A stretch of 64,000 bases of DNA from Bacillus manliponensis (GTDB lineage Bacteria > Bacillota > Bacilli > Bacillales > Bacillaceae_G). The stretch is taken from NCBI RefSeq assembly GCF_000712595.1, contig NZ_JOTN01000003.1:186001-250000 (forward strand), in the 5' to 3' direction. The notes under the pieces were generated by a model. That model was not told the origin of the DNA. It ran no database searches and worked only from the letters and a program-made list of their open reading frames with translations. Made by a program: the position numbers and the translations under genes. Below, one piece after another: positions 36,301 to 43,456 of the stretch (position 1 is the stretch's first letter; every line of letters starts with the position of its first letter).

Positions 36301-36988
36301 AAATGAATTGCGAGAGCTGTTGTATTATGTAAAACAACGCTTATTCCTTCGTTACAATGATGTGTTTACAGAATTTATTAATCCAGCTTCACTGAGAACA
36401 GATGGAAATGTAAAAGAAAAATTAACAGAATGCTTACTTGAATTACTTGTATTTATGAAGCATGACTTACAGCAAGAAATGAGAGCGACTTCATTGCGAC
36501 TTGAAAAGTGGATGAATGACGCAATACACAAAGTGCAAACGGAAATGAGCACGCAGTGTAGGACGTATAATAAAGACTTACCAATACAAGTAGAAGTAAT
36601 ATATGAGTATCGTAAGCTTTTGCATCATGAACCGTTTCCACACGTTGATGAAAAGCCATTTAAAAAAGCACTATCACATTTTAAAAATGAAAAAAGTTTC
36701 TTTGAAAAAAATGATAAAGCAGCGATGCAAGAAGAGGTAAAGCAAACACTGGATCCATTTGTAACAGATTATATAACGGAAGAAGAGCAATTGTTTAGCG
36801 GTCACTATAAGAAAGAGTGGGAAGAAAGTTCTACATTGGTACAAAAAGCGATGGAAGAACGTGTCACAGAGTATTATGAGAGCTTACTATTTGCTTTAGT
36901 AGAAACAATTGATGTATCAAGCTATGAACATAAGGAACAGCAGCTAGAAAAAGAATTGGCTGAAATTGAAAAATATATAAAAGGATAA
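33332..36988 (+). CDS. dynA: Dynamin-like membrane fusion protein DynA
   Basis: A 1218-aa double dynamin. Two GTPase heads are visible: first P-loop GHFSAGKST (near 50) with VDTPG near 139; second P-loop GAFSAGKSS (near 629) with VDTPG near 786. Long helical stalks follow each. B. subtilis DynA (YpbR) tethers and fuses membranes, surveying for phage and antibiotic damage. AAAGGGG lies about nine bases before the ATG. Confidence 0.95.
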   Translation: MTNTVQTNSLQKLVCFYEQWKKQGDIENSEKLLEVAKKYKKEQLMMAFCGHFSAGKSTMMNYLYKDQLLPTSPIPTSANVVKIEKGESRVIVSLKSGEEYEYDGMYTADELKRLCKDGDEVIGIHIYREDATLPDGVVLVDTPGIDSTDDAHQLATESTLHLADIIFYMMDYNHVQSEVNLQFVKELKQRDKTVYLVINQIDKHKENELSFNAYQQSVSQSFANWNIEVDGIFYTSLRMQNHSHNELNKLESLLSSIVREKEAYVKIGMGREVAYLLQEHMSSVLSGYEKQLEPFQKELSSTLSIQEIVNRLEKLQEKNNGMAREIDEAKEQFFNGLQKILDDAYLMPFEMRDLANQYLETKLTKFKVGFLFAKGKTEQEKDRRLRAFYDALQKTVETQLDFHVKEYIASFLKEKDSFTDELGNKVYDLKIEFGTNLLEGTIKQGAGFTGDYLLQYTKDVADELKKQYRREAQIILEEGLPAMQKQLAFKMKTVVEEVAEYEALKQAKDMKIQFMEEYERYEIYLQDIWEERVEASAPIDVETVLQTTKSMKSAKFQLQMESEETKESEPIIREVASETKLNIARITEHVKNVEQTLEQVPALRHVYKEILEKRKRIETKQFTVALFGAFSAGKSSFANALLGEKVLPVSPNPTTATINQILPVTAENPHGTVVIQFKSKEALFEDLKAVYKMFHRDVTSLEEALEQIDDVLQYPAPNGKQKTTFSFLRAVERGYKEAGTRLGEKVRVTLDEFAGYVANEEKSCFVEYMELYYDCELTRQGVALVDTPGADSINARHTDVAFEYIKNADAILFVTYYNHVFSRADREFLIQLGRVKDTFALDKMFFLINAADLAQSQEELQTVKGYIADQLLQYGIRNPRLFAISSLCALEEKQEREVQKEMYGILEDSGIAKFEQSFTSFMMKDLMLVSVHSVYGAVQSAKQLIVDMIDGAKQGNEEKERKRKQYEGTREELLRMIASYSTVTEEKALQNELRELLYYVKQRLFLRYNDVFTEFINPASLRTDGNVKEKLTECLLELLVFMKHDLQQEMRATSLRLEKWMNDAIHKVQTEMSTQCRTYNKDLPIQVEVIYEYRKLLHHEPFPHVDEKPFKKALSHFKNEKSFFEKNDKAAMQEEVKQTLDPFVTDYITEEEQLFSGHYKKEWEESSTLVQKAMEERVTEYYESLLFALVETIDVSSYEHKEQQLEKELAEIEKYIKG

Positions 36989-37243
36989 TTATGAAAAAAA
37001 GATGCGTTCTATTTTCTTTTGTAAGACAGCATCTAACGATTTTACAAATCCAGCAAATTCATCTGTAGAAAGCATATGAGTAAGCACAAGTCGTCTACCA
37101 TCAGGAGTATCTCCGCATAAGACGAATGAAGTGAACTCATATGTTCTCTCATCTACCATTAGCTGAGGATAGGAATATGAGCCGTTTTTCTTTTTCTTTC
37201 CATCGATTGCGATGACGTTGCATTTCTTTTCATTGTTGTCCAT
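36989..37243 (-). CDS. Hypothetical protein (84 aa)
   Basis: Small soluble protein: basic N-terminus (IDGKKKKNGSYSYPQL) then a compact conserved-looking core FVLCGDTPDGRRLVLTHMLSTDEFAGFVKSL. Family not recognised. AAAGGAGGGATT precedes the ATG at 37243; a longer in-frame version upstream has no such site. Convergent with dynA with no gap. Confidence 0.75.
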   Translation of the reverse strand: MDNNEKKCNVIAIDGKKKKNGSYSYPQLMVDERTYEFTSFVLCGDTPDGRRLVLTHMLSTDEFAGFVKSLDAVLQKKIERIFFS

Positions 37244-37442
37244 GGTGAATCCCTCCTTTGTATTACTTATGGAAGACAAGGGGTGTTTAGAACAAAGAAG
37301 AACGGACAAATTTATGGATTTCGAATAAATTGTATTGATTTTGACTACTTTTCGAAGCATTATGAAGAAGAGATTATTGAAAATGATATTGTTTGTCGTG
37401 ACATAATTCGGCTAACAATGGATTATGCTAGGGGGATTAATG

Positions 37443-37718
37443 ATGGCAGAAGTACATAAAGCAATTACAGCACATTCACGTAAACAAAATGAGATTGTAA
37501 CAACTTTTTTACAATTAGAGGCGCAGCGTGAGGCAGCGATTGAAGCGGCAGTATCTCTTGCTGTAAAAGGGCAGTCTTTTTCGGTAGAAACAATTAATAT
37601 GGTGACAACACAAATTAATGAGCTTGCAAAGAGAGGCGTTGCACCGCAGCGTAAAATTGTAACAGAAGATATGGTAATGGAATATGTGGAACGCTTAAAA
37701 ATGAAAGAAGGTCACTAA
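37443..37718 (+). CDS. ypbS: YpbS family protein (DUF2533)
   Basis: A 91-aa helical protein: MAEVHKAITAHSRKQNE start and NELAKRGVAPQRKIVTEDMV C-terminal motif as in YpbS, which also follows dynA (ypbR) in B. subtilis. Function unknown. ATGs at 37440 and 37443 are adjacent; GGGGG spacing favours 37443. Confidence 0.85.
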   Translation: MAEVHKAITAHSRKQNEIVTTFLQLEAQREAAIEAAVSLAVKGQSFSVETINMVTTQINELAKRGVAPQRKIVTEDMVMEYVERLKMKEGH

Positions 37719-37719
37719 T

Positions 37720-38553
37720 ATGTTAGTGACCGTTGACTGGTTGTATGAGCATATGAATGATCTTTCTGTTCGTGTTATCGATTGTCGTTTTGATTTAGCA
37801 AATGAAAACGAAGGAAAAGATAGTTATGAAGAAGGACATATTCCATCGGCATTATATTTTGATTTGAATAAAGATTTATCAAGTCCAGTGACAAAGCATG
37901 GTGGAAGACATCCTCTTCCGGATGTAGAACAGCTTTCTGAGAAATTATCTAAAGCCGGAATCGATGAAAATGTAACAGTGGTTGCATATGACAGCCAAGG
38001 TGGCGCAATGGCATCACGTCTTTGGTGGTTACTAACATATTTAGGGCATGAACGGGTATATGTATTAAATGGTGGTTTTCCAGCTTGGAAAGAGCGTGGG
38101 TTTTCAGTGACAGATGCTATTCCATCATTTAATAGGGCGGTTTTTAAACCGTCTGTGCAGCACGGCTTGTTGGTTTCTATGGATGAATTAAAAGCGAAAA
38201 TAACTCGTCAAGAAGATATGACGCTAATTGACTCGAGAGAAGAAAAGCGTTATGCAGGAGTAGAGGAACCGGTTGATCCGATAGCTGGACATATTCCAAC
38301 AGCGAAAAACGACTTTTGGAAAAATGGTCTTACTGAGGAAGGGTATTTTAAAGAGAAGGAAGCGCAAATAGAACGCTTCGCTTCATTACCAAAAGGGAAA
38401 GAAATCATTGTATACTGCGGGTCAGGTGTAACGGCATGTCCAAATGTACTTGCCTTAAAAATGGCTGGTTTTGAAGATGTAAAGCTATATGCAGGAAGCT
38501 GGAGTGATTGGATTTCTTACGCTGAAAATGAAATTGAAAAAGAGGCGAAGTAA
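37720..38553 (+). CDS. Sulfurtransferase (tandem rhodanese)
   Basis: A 277-aa thiosulfate/3-mercaptopyruvate sulfurtransferase. Two rhodanese domains: an inactive N-terminal one (RVIDCRFDLAN, GHIPSALYFDL) and a C-terminal catalytic one with GHIPTAKN and the active-site loop VYCGSGVTACP (Cys near 228). One base after the ypbS stop, so cotranslated. Confidence 0.93.
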   Translation: MLVTVDWLYEHMNDLSVRVIDCRFDLANENEGKDSYEEGHIPSALYFDLNKDLSSPVTKHGGRHPLPDVEQLSEKLSKAGIDENVTVVAYDSQGGAMASRLWWLLTYLGHERVYVLNGGFPAWKERGFSVTDAIPSFNRAVFKPSVQHGLLVSMDELKAKITRQEDMTLIDSREEKRYAGVEEPVDPIAGHIPTAKNDFWKNGLTEEGYFKEKEAQIERFASLPKGKEIIVYCGSGVTACPNVLALKMAGFEDVKLYAGSWSDWISYAENEIEKEAK

Positions 38554-38623
38554 TCTATTGCATACGTAAAAAATTTGTATTACAATAGGTACACCAACAA
38601 GAAATACGAAGAAAACATTCTAT

Positions 38624-38652
38624 TTTACACATTGCGTGCAATGTGATAAGAT
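38624..38652 (+). promoter_or_regulatory. Promoter of the tandem structured RNAs
   Basis: TTTACA (38624-38629), 17-base spacer, TAAGAT (38647-38652), start predicted near 38659. Confidence 0.75.
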
Positions 38653-38664
38653 AGCGACAAATAA

Positions 38665-38855
38665 ATAAAAATCCTGCGGTGTACGTACTTATTTATGTCT
38701 AAAACCGATGATAGTAATATGGAAGCTCAATATTTAGTAGCCGACATCATGCCTTCCGCTGAGGAGGAAGATGAAGGCAGCTGTGAGGGCATCCACCTGC
38801 GAGTAGCGGGTTTTTGGACATTTACGAGTGGCGGCACATGCGGGGATTTATTTTA
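38665..38855 (+). ncRNA. ssrS: 6S-like RNA, copy 1
   Basis: The ends pair (AAATCC with GGATTT, then GC and TGT), a second helix pairs ATGTCTAAAACCG with CGGGTTTTTGGACAT, and the middle holds a GCCTTC/GAAGGC hairpin. Length near 190 nt, closing stem and 3' part CACCTGCGAG...CGGCACATGCGGGG resemble 6S RNA, the RNA polymerase-binding regulator. Identity is inferred from architecture and memory. Confidence 0.6.
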
Positions 38856-38869
38856 CTTAACATGACTTT

Positions 38870-39053
38870 TATATTCCTACGATGTACGTAATTTTTTGTA
38901 TGTCTTAAACCAATGAGTGTAATACGGAAGTTCGATATTTGAATATAGCCATCAAGCCTTTCAATCGAAAAGGAAGATGAAAGTATTTGTGAGAACATCC
39001 ACCTGCGAGAGCGGGTTTATGGACATCTGGAGAGAACGGCATATGTGGGGCTT
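38870..39053 (+). ncRNA. ssrS: 6S-like RNA, copy 2
   Basis: Second copy sharing CATCCACCTGCGAG and the same fold with compensating changes: ATGTCTTAAACC pairs with GGTTTATGGACAT, where copy 1 has TCTAAAACC with GGTTTTTGGA. The gap to copy 1 is about 15 bases and no separate promoter is evident, so both may come from one transcript. Confidence 0.6.
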
Positions 39054-39057
39054 AAAA

Positions 39058-39090
39058 AAACCTTACGTTTTATACGTAAGGTTTTTATTT
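39058..39090 (+). terminator. Terminator of the 6S-like pair
   Basis: CCTTACG / CGTAAGG stem followed by TTTTTATTT; the tail merges with the left TTTAT of a bcr1 copy. Confidence 0.85.
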
Positions 39091-39212
39091 ATCCCGCATT
39101 AACGTGCTGTAAGACTCCCACCTCAATCGATAAACAGCCCGTAAAAGCCCGATTGGTCGGGCTAACACTCAGTGGGGAATGAAGCCCCCCACTGAGTGAA
39201 GTTTCACTTTAT
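39088..39212 (+). repeat. bcr1 repeat, internally deleted copy D
   Basis: A 125-bp copy with intact TTTAT ends. The left arm jumps from CCCACCTCA straight to ATCGATAAACAGCCC, losing about 35 bases of the left hairpin. Its right TTTAT includes the stop codon of the neighbouring secreted protein gene. Confidence 0.85.
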
Positions 39213-40063
39213 TTTAAACATGTGTATATCGACTCTTGATCAATTCCCCAGTGGTGAGTCATGCTATTTCTTTTTATGATTAATATGCCACTTCTTTTTT
39301 CTTTTCCGTTTTCCTTTGTATACATATTTATTTTGACAGGAATTTCAACACGTACAATAGAATTTATATCTTTTTCCAACGTCGCAGGGGGAATGGTAAT
39401 TTTTATGTTTGTAATCTTTTTAATAACCTTATTGATTTCTTTAGTGTTCCCTGTACTGGAGAGGGTCATTTGTAGTATTTTCTTGTCATTTTGATTCACA
39501 GCGGATTCAAAAATCTTTATCAGTTCAGCAGGATGCGCCGTATTTATATATTCATCAACTTTACCCGCTGCTTTAAATATCATCAATTTATGAGCGAAAT
39601 CTTCTTTTTTCAAGCGATGTGTAGTGCTCCCATAAAAATGAATGCAAAAATGACCGGGGAAATTATTTTGCAGTGCACCTGCACCGTGCGGCATACCATG
39701 CATAGAGGCTGCAAGCATCTCATCATTTGTTAATACGATAATCGCTCTTCGTTTCCAACTCCATTTTCCGTTATAAATTTTCTTCATAATTTTTGTATCT
39801 TTTCTTGTTAACGGTTGCACATCAGCGTGGTTGCTTCCCGCTCTGCGCTGAACTTGAAAAGATGACCCAGTTTCAACGTCTATGACGGAGAACTTTGTTT
39901 TATTTGGAATGATTTTATTAACCTCATTCCAAGGTAGCATTTCAATTTGAAAACTAATTGGTGTGTTACTATCTTCCCATTTTTGTGCGTGTACGAGTTG
40001 TGGGATAAAACAACTACATATAAAAATAAAAGTAAAGAGTTTGAAGACTGTCTTGTTTTTCAT
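39209..40063 (-). CDS. Secreted protein with His/Cys motif (possible L,D-transpeptidase-like)
   Basis: A 284-aa exported protein: signal peptide with cleavage likely after VHA (26). The central region has IDVETGSSFQVQ (61-72), WSWKRRAIIVLTN and then H122-G-M-P-H126...G-H138-F-C140-I-H142. The His, 15-residue gap, then His-x-Cys pattern echoes the YkuD H-x14-17-(S/T)-H-G-C motif but with changed flanking residues, so catalysis is uncertain. C-terminal half is unrecognised. Stop lies within a bcr1 boundary. GAGGAGA precedes the ATG. Confidence 0.7.
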   Translation of the reverse strand: MKNKTVFKLFTFIFICSCFIPQLVHAQKWEDSNTPISFQIEMLPWNEVNKIIPNKTKFSVIDVETGSSFQVQRRAGSNHADVQPLTRKDTKIMKKIYNGKWSWKRRAIIVLTNDEMLAASMHGMPHGAGALQNNFPGHFCIHFYGSTTHRLKKEDFAHKLMIFKAAGKVDEYINTAHPAELIKIFESAVNQNDKKILQMTLSSTGNTKEINKVIKKITNIKITIPPATLEKDINSIVRVEIPVKINMYTKENGKEKRSGILIIKRNSMTHHWGIDQESIYTCLK

Positions 40064-40100
40064 TTGCTTTCATTTCTCCTCTGTTGCTTTGAATTGATTA

Positions 40101-40259
40101 TTTATCCCGCTATTTGCGAGCTGTAAGACTCCCACCTCAAAATTTAGAGGATTCAGAGAAGGTTAGGTGAGAGATTAACAGCCTGTAAAAGCCCGATTGG
40201 TCGGGCTGACACTCAGTGGGGGATGAAGAAAACCCCCACTGAGTGAAGTTTCACTTTAT
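40101..40259 (+). repeat. bcr1 repeat, full-length copy E
   Basis: A 159-bp copy with TTTAT at both ends. A small change in the left end (CCCGCTATTTGCGAGC instead of CCCGCATTAACGGGC); both main hairpins are intact. Confidence 0.85.
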
Positions 40260-40361
40260 TCGTTTGCGCTCACTTTAATATTTCATTTCTTACTTGCTTA
40301 TATTCATTTTCTAAAAATTATGGCTAGAAGCGATTCAGATGCTAAATGGAGAAAAACGTTG

Positions 40362-40440
40362 TATAATGGATATAGTTGAAAAAAGATATGTAGCATGGTG
40401 ATTGCATTCATATATAACCTTACGTCATGACGTGAGGTTA
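40362..40440 (+). promoter_or_regulatory. ypcP promoter and leader hairpin
   Basis: TATAAT at 40362-40367; about 50 bases later TAACCTTACGTCA / TGACGTGAGGTTA forms a 26-base near-perfect palindrome (40415-40440) followed by TTATTTTTG, between promoter and ribosome binding site. It could be an attenuator or an operator. Confidence 0.5.
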
Positions 40441-40466
40441 TTATTTTTGTTAATAGGAGAGGTATT

Positions 40467-41333
40467 ATGAAAAAAGTATTATTAGTAGATGGTATGGCAT
40501 TATTATTTCGTGCTTTTTATGCAACGAGTGTATATGGGCAATTTATGAAGCGTCAAGATGGGACACCAACAAATGGTATCCATGGTTACATGAAGCATTT
40601 ATTAACAGCGGCGAAAGCGGTAGAACCAACGCACATTATAACGTGCTGGGACATGGGAAGTACAACGTTTCGAACAGAATCATTTTCAAACTATAAAGCA
40701 AACCGAGCTGCTCCGCCAGAAGAGTTAATTCCACAATTTGATCTTGTACAAGAGATGACATCTCATTTATCTATTCCTGTAATTGGAATGAAAGGTTATG
40801 AAGCAGACGATTGTATTGGAACGTTAGCGAAAGCGTATGAAAAAGAAGCGGAAGTTGTCATCTTAACAGGAGATACAGATTTATTACAGCTTGTCGATAC
40901 GAACATCACTGTGATGCTCCTTCGTAAAGGAATTGGAAATTATGAGCACTATACACCAGACCGAATTGTAGAGGAAAAGGGTGTACAACCGTGGCAAATT
41001 GTTCATGCAAAAGCATTTATGGGGGATACAAGTGATAACTACCCAGGTGTAAAAGGAATTGGAGAAAAAACAGCTTATAAATTTATTCAAGAGCACGGTA
41101 CTGTTGCAGCTGTTTTAGAAAATATCGCCTCTCTAACGAAAGCACAGCGTACAAAGGTTGAAGGCGATTTAGAAAATCTTCATATATCATTACAGCTTGC
41201 ACAAATTCATTGTGAAGTTCCTGTTTCTTGCTCCTTAGAAGACAGTCTGCACACAATTAGTGAAGAGAAAATACGATTTGTTTGCGAGCAGATGAATTGG
41301 GGAAGACCAGAGATATTTGTGAATATGCTGTAA
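40467..41333 (+). CDS. ypcP: 5'-3' exonuclease (FEN family)
   Basis: A 288-aa stand-alone homologue of the PolI 5' nuclease domain. Metal-binding residues are seen in LLVDGMALLFRAFYA, KGYEADDCIGTLAK (near 110-123), LTGDTDLLQLV and FMGDTSDNYPGVKGIGEKTA (helix-hairpin-helix). Acts in primer RNA removal and repair. AGGAGAGG precedes the ATG. Confidence 0.95.
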   Translation: MKKVLLVDGMALLFRAFYATSVYGQFMKRQDGTPTNGIHGYMKHLLTAAKAVEPTHIITCWDMGSTTFRTESFSNYKANRAAPPEELIPQFDLVQEMTSHLSIPVIGMKGYEADDCIGTLAKAYEKEAEVVILTGDTDLLQLVDTNITVMLLRKGIGNYEHYTPDRIVEEKGVQPWQIVHAKAFMGDTSDNYPGVKGIGEKTAYKFIQEHGTVAAVLENIASLTKAQRTKVEGDLENLHISLQLAQIHCEVPVSCSLEDSLHTISEEKIRFVCEQMNWGRPEIFVNML

Positions 41334-41353
41334 AAGGGTGGTTCTAGAAGAAG

Positions 41354-41548
41354 ATGACCATTATTACTTTTTTACTGATTGCTTGGATACTCAGTTGGTT
41401 TAAGTTTGAGAAAATCTTTGTACAAGCATTTAAAGAACTGTTTAATAAAGAGATCACAACCGCAAGTTATTATTTTGTCTTTTTCTGTATCGGTGCGATT
41501 GGTGATATTGTTTTACTTTTCAATGGAACGTTTTACGATAAAATTTAA
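41354..41548 (+). CDS. Small membrane protein (64 aa)
   Basis: Two hydrophobic segments (about 1-15 and 40-57) flank a short charged loop FKFEKIFVQAFKELFNKE. Function unknown. The ribosome site is weak (GAAGAAG), and it lies 20 bases after ypcP, followed by a terminator. Confidence 0.6.
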   Translation: MTIITFLLIAWILSWFKFEKIFVQAFKELFNKEITTASYYFVFFCIGAIGDIVLLFNGTFYDKI

Positions 41549-41602
41549 TGGGAATACGGCATCAACATATGTTATACAAACAGCGTCAATGCTGAACCTT
41601 AA

Positions 41603-41638
41603 GAAAAAACTGATTCGATCAGTTTTTTCTTTTTTATT
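41603..41638 (+). terminator. Terminator after the 64-aa gene
   Basis: AAAAAACTGAT / ATCAGTTTTTT with a three-base loop and long T-run. Confidence 0.9.
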
Positions 41639-41694
41639 TTGATGAAACCTTCGTTCTCTTCTCTTTTATAGTTAGGAGATTTTTAAGGAGGCAT

Positions 41695-41883
41695 ATGCGA
41701 TAAAAAGGCATTTAGATACAGAGGGAATTAAAAACTTAATAAACAACAGTATTTATAGCGATTCGTATTTCTAAGATGTAGTTGATATCATTAACTAAAC
41801 ATCTAATATAAAACTATCTGGATTTAAAGTAGAGATTGCATAAAGTTTGGATTGTATATTGAAAAAAATGTAAAGATTCTTGT
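41695..41883 (+). pseudogene. Possible decayed coding remnant
   Basis: One frame from about 41697 reads AIKRHLDTEGIKNLINNSIYSDSYF, then three stop codons interrupt protein-like text (DVVDIIN, TSNIKLSGFKVEIA). TAAGGAGG stands just before it. This may be the ruin of a gene displaced by the adjacent repeats; evidence is thin. Confidence 0.25.
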
Positions 41884-42158
41884 TTTATCCCGCATTAACG
41901 GACTGTAAGACTTCCACCTCAAAACTTAGAGGATTCAGAGGAGTTTAGGTGGGAGATAAACAGCCCGAATCTAGCTACAACTCCTAAGCACCCGAGCCAC
42001 AAGATAATTCTTTCTGTGGCAAACTTCGCCACGCCAAGGTTTATCTTGTGCTTGTCGTGTGAACAGTCGTCTTCGCTTTTGAATATAAAAGCCCGATTGG
42101 TCGAGCTAACAATCAGTGGGGGATGGAGAAAACCCCACTGATTGAAGTTTCACTTTAT
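41884..42158 (+). repeat. bcr1 repeat copy F, split by another palindromic element
   Basis: bcr1 left half (41884-41967) and right half (42086-42158) are complete, with TTTAT ends, but a foreign 118-bp segment separates CAGCCCG from TAAAAGCCCG. Confidence 0.85.
41968..42085 (+). repeat. Palindromic element nested in bcr1
   Basis: About 118 bp able to form a stem CACAAGATAA / TTATCTTGTG with an inner GTGGC / GCCAC hairpin. It begins AATCTAGCTACAACTCC and ends TTCGCTTTTGAATA. I recall related sequences as a dispersed repeat in this species group, but cannot assign a name. Confidence 0.6.
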
Positions 42159-42177
42159 CCTATGACAACGGAGAAGT

Positions 42178-42468
42178 TCAACGTAAATAGAAAGGTTGCA
42201 AAATAAAAAGAACATAAGTCCCTATATACAATAAGGCAATTGCCCCTAAGCTAATCTTTAAAAATCTTATCGCCAATTTACTTCCCTCTTTTTTAAGACC
42301 AAACATTGTAACAGAAATCGCTACTAACAAAGAACCACCCCATATCGCAGGCGCCCAGTATCCAAAATATGATAACTGACCGAATATGGAACCAATAGTT
42401 AGAGCCAACGCTATACAACTCAATATTATTGCAGCTAAGTTAATTATTTTTCCAAAAGAAATATTCAC
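42178..42468 (-). CDS. Small membrane protein (96 aa)
   Basis: Three predicted membrane segments (about 7-30, 37-57, 70-92). Family not recognised. Start is GTG with AAAGGAGG eight bases upstream. An AATCAGAA / TTCTGATT inverted repeat lies just upstream (42485-42510) and could be regulatory. Confidence 0.65.
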   Translation of the reverse strand: MNISFGKIINLAAIILSCIALALTIGSIFGQLSYFGYWAPAIWGGSLLVAISVTMFGLKKEGSKLAIRFLKISLGAIALLYIGTYVLFILQPFYLR

Positions 42469-42629
42469 AAGAAGAACCTCCTTTGAATCAGAAAAAGAAA
42501 ATTCTGATTATTTAAATTATAAAATGAATCATCACAATTTACTATAAATAAGAAAGAGTTATATGTATTTGGTCCATTATCGTAACATGGGGTGATTTTT
42601 TGAAAATGAATCATTTTTCATACACGGAA

Positions 42630-42720
42630 CGGAGAGTGGCGACTCCTACGGGAATAGGGAGGGAAGCGCCCACTCGAAGTGGAGTGAACTACTCTCTATT
42701 TTTCACCCCGACTTATGGTG
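42630..42720. repeat. Degenerate GC-richer dispersed repeat
   Basis: ACGGAACGGAGAGTGGCGACTCC followed by TACGGGAATAGGGAGG stands out from AT-rich surroundings and resembles the Bacillaceae intergenic repeat with GGAGACTCCTGCGGG. Decayed; no coding signal. Confidence 0.35.
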
Positions 42721-42747
42721 ATGAACCATGTATTTTCCTTTTTCCAA

Positions 42748-42775
42748 AGTGTTCACACTTTGGACATTTTTATTA
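42748..42775. terminator. Hairpin in the intergenic region before the FbpB-like gene
   Basis: CCAAAGTG / CACTTTGG with a four-base loop, T-rich on the right. No gene directly upstream on the plus strand. Confidence 0.4.
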
Positions 42776-42841
42776 AAAAATTCGCGATTTTCATTGGGAG
42801 TTCAAATGGATTTCACAACAGTCCTTTATGATTACGTTATC

Positions 42842-42856
42842 AGATAATTATTTATC
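42842..42856 (+). promoter_or_regulatory. Degenerate Fur-like site
   Basis: AGATAATTATTTATC matches the left half of the Fur consensus and, with one inserted base, the right half; a further AGATAAT follows at about 42864. Supported mainly by the FbpB-like product downstream. Confidence 0.35.
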
Positions 42857-42910
42857 TTTTATATAGATAATGTATTCATAAGTTTTCTAACAATGGAGGA
42901 GGAAGCGAAG

Positions 42911-43054
42911 ATGAGAAGAAGAGTAAGAAAATCATTTGAACAATTATTACTAGAAAATAAACAAATGTTGTTAAATAATAAAGATAGTATAAAAGCGATC
43001 GAAGAAAAAATCGAAAAAAGGCATATATCAAATAGGAAGCCTGTAATGGAGTAA
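42911..43054 (+). CDS. Fur-regulated basic protein, FbpA/FbpB-like
   Basis: A 47-aa strongly basic peptide: MRRRVRKSFEQLLLENKQML, then NNKDSIKAIEEKIEKRH. The R/K-rich start and the (S/P)FE-L---N---LL----I--IE-K pattern match the Fur-regulated basic proteins that help FsrA small RNA silence iron-rich enzymes in B. subtilis. AATGGAGGAGG gives a strong ribosome site. Single-gene unit with a terminator. Confidence 0.7.
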   Translation: MRRRVRKSFEQLLLENKQMLLNNKDSIKAIEEKIEKRHISNRKPVME

Positions 43055-43076
43055 TATACAAGGTGTGTAGTACATG

Positions 43077-43116
43077 AAAAAGTCTCATCGGTTTTTATAG
43101 CTGGTGGGACTTTTTC
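43077..43116. terminator. Terminator after the FbpB-like gene
   Basis: AAAAAGTC.CA / TG.GACTTTTT imperfect long stem with T-run. Confidence 0.8.
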
Positions 43117-43193
43117 GTGAAATTTTATTCTCATCACTTGAAAAACGATGTATGATAGAAAAGTAGGGGATTTTTGGTGAAGCGAGGGACATC

Positions 43194-43454
43194 ATGCAAA
43201 CTGTACAAGATTATCTGTCATTTTTACATACAAAAGGATTTAAGCTATCGGATGAAGCAAAAGGATTTATTATGTTTGGACAAGGATATACAGGTGCTTC
43301 AGATATCATTGTGAATGTTGCGATTGAGGCTACGATTCAGCACCAATATGAGTTTGATGGAAGTTACTTCATCGCTTTATTAGAACGTTTGAAACAAGAG
43401 GAAATTACCGATAAAAAAAGCGCTAAGGCTTTTATGCGAAAGTTACAAGCGTAA
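43194..43454 (+). CDS. Small protein, likely DUF6123 family
   Basis: An 86-aa soluble protein with the core LHTKGFKLSDEAKGFIMFGQGYTGASD and a helical C-terminus. I associate this pattern with DUF6123, of unknown function, common in Bacillus. AGCGAGG precedes the ATG. Confidence 0.7.
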   Translation: MQTVQDYLSFLHTKGFKLSDEAKGFIMFGQGYTGASDIIVNVAIEATIQHQYEFDGSYFIALLERLKQEEITDKKSAKAFMRKLQA

Positions 43455-43456
43455 CT

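Noticed and set aside
38665-39053. T-box leader or metabolite riboswitch for the tandem RNAs
   Set aside because: No T-box AGGGTGGNACCGCG sequence and no gene directly downstream on the same strand; the region ends in a terminator before a convergent gene.
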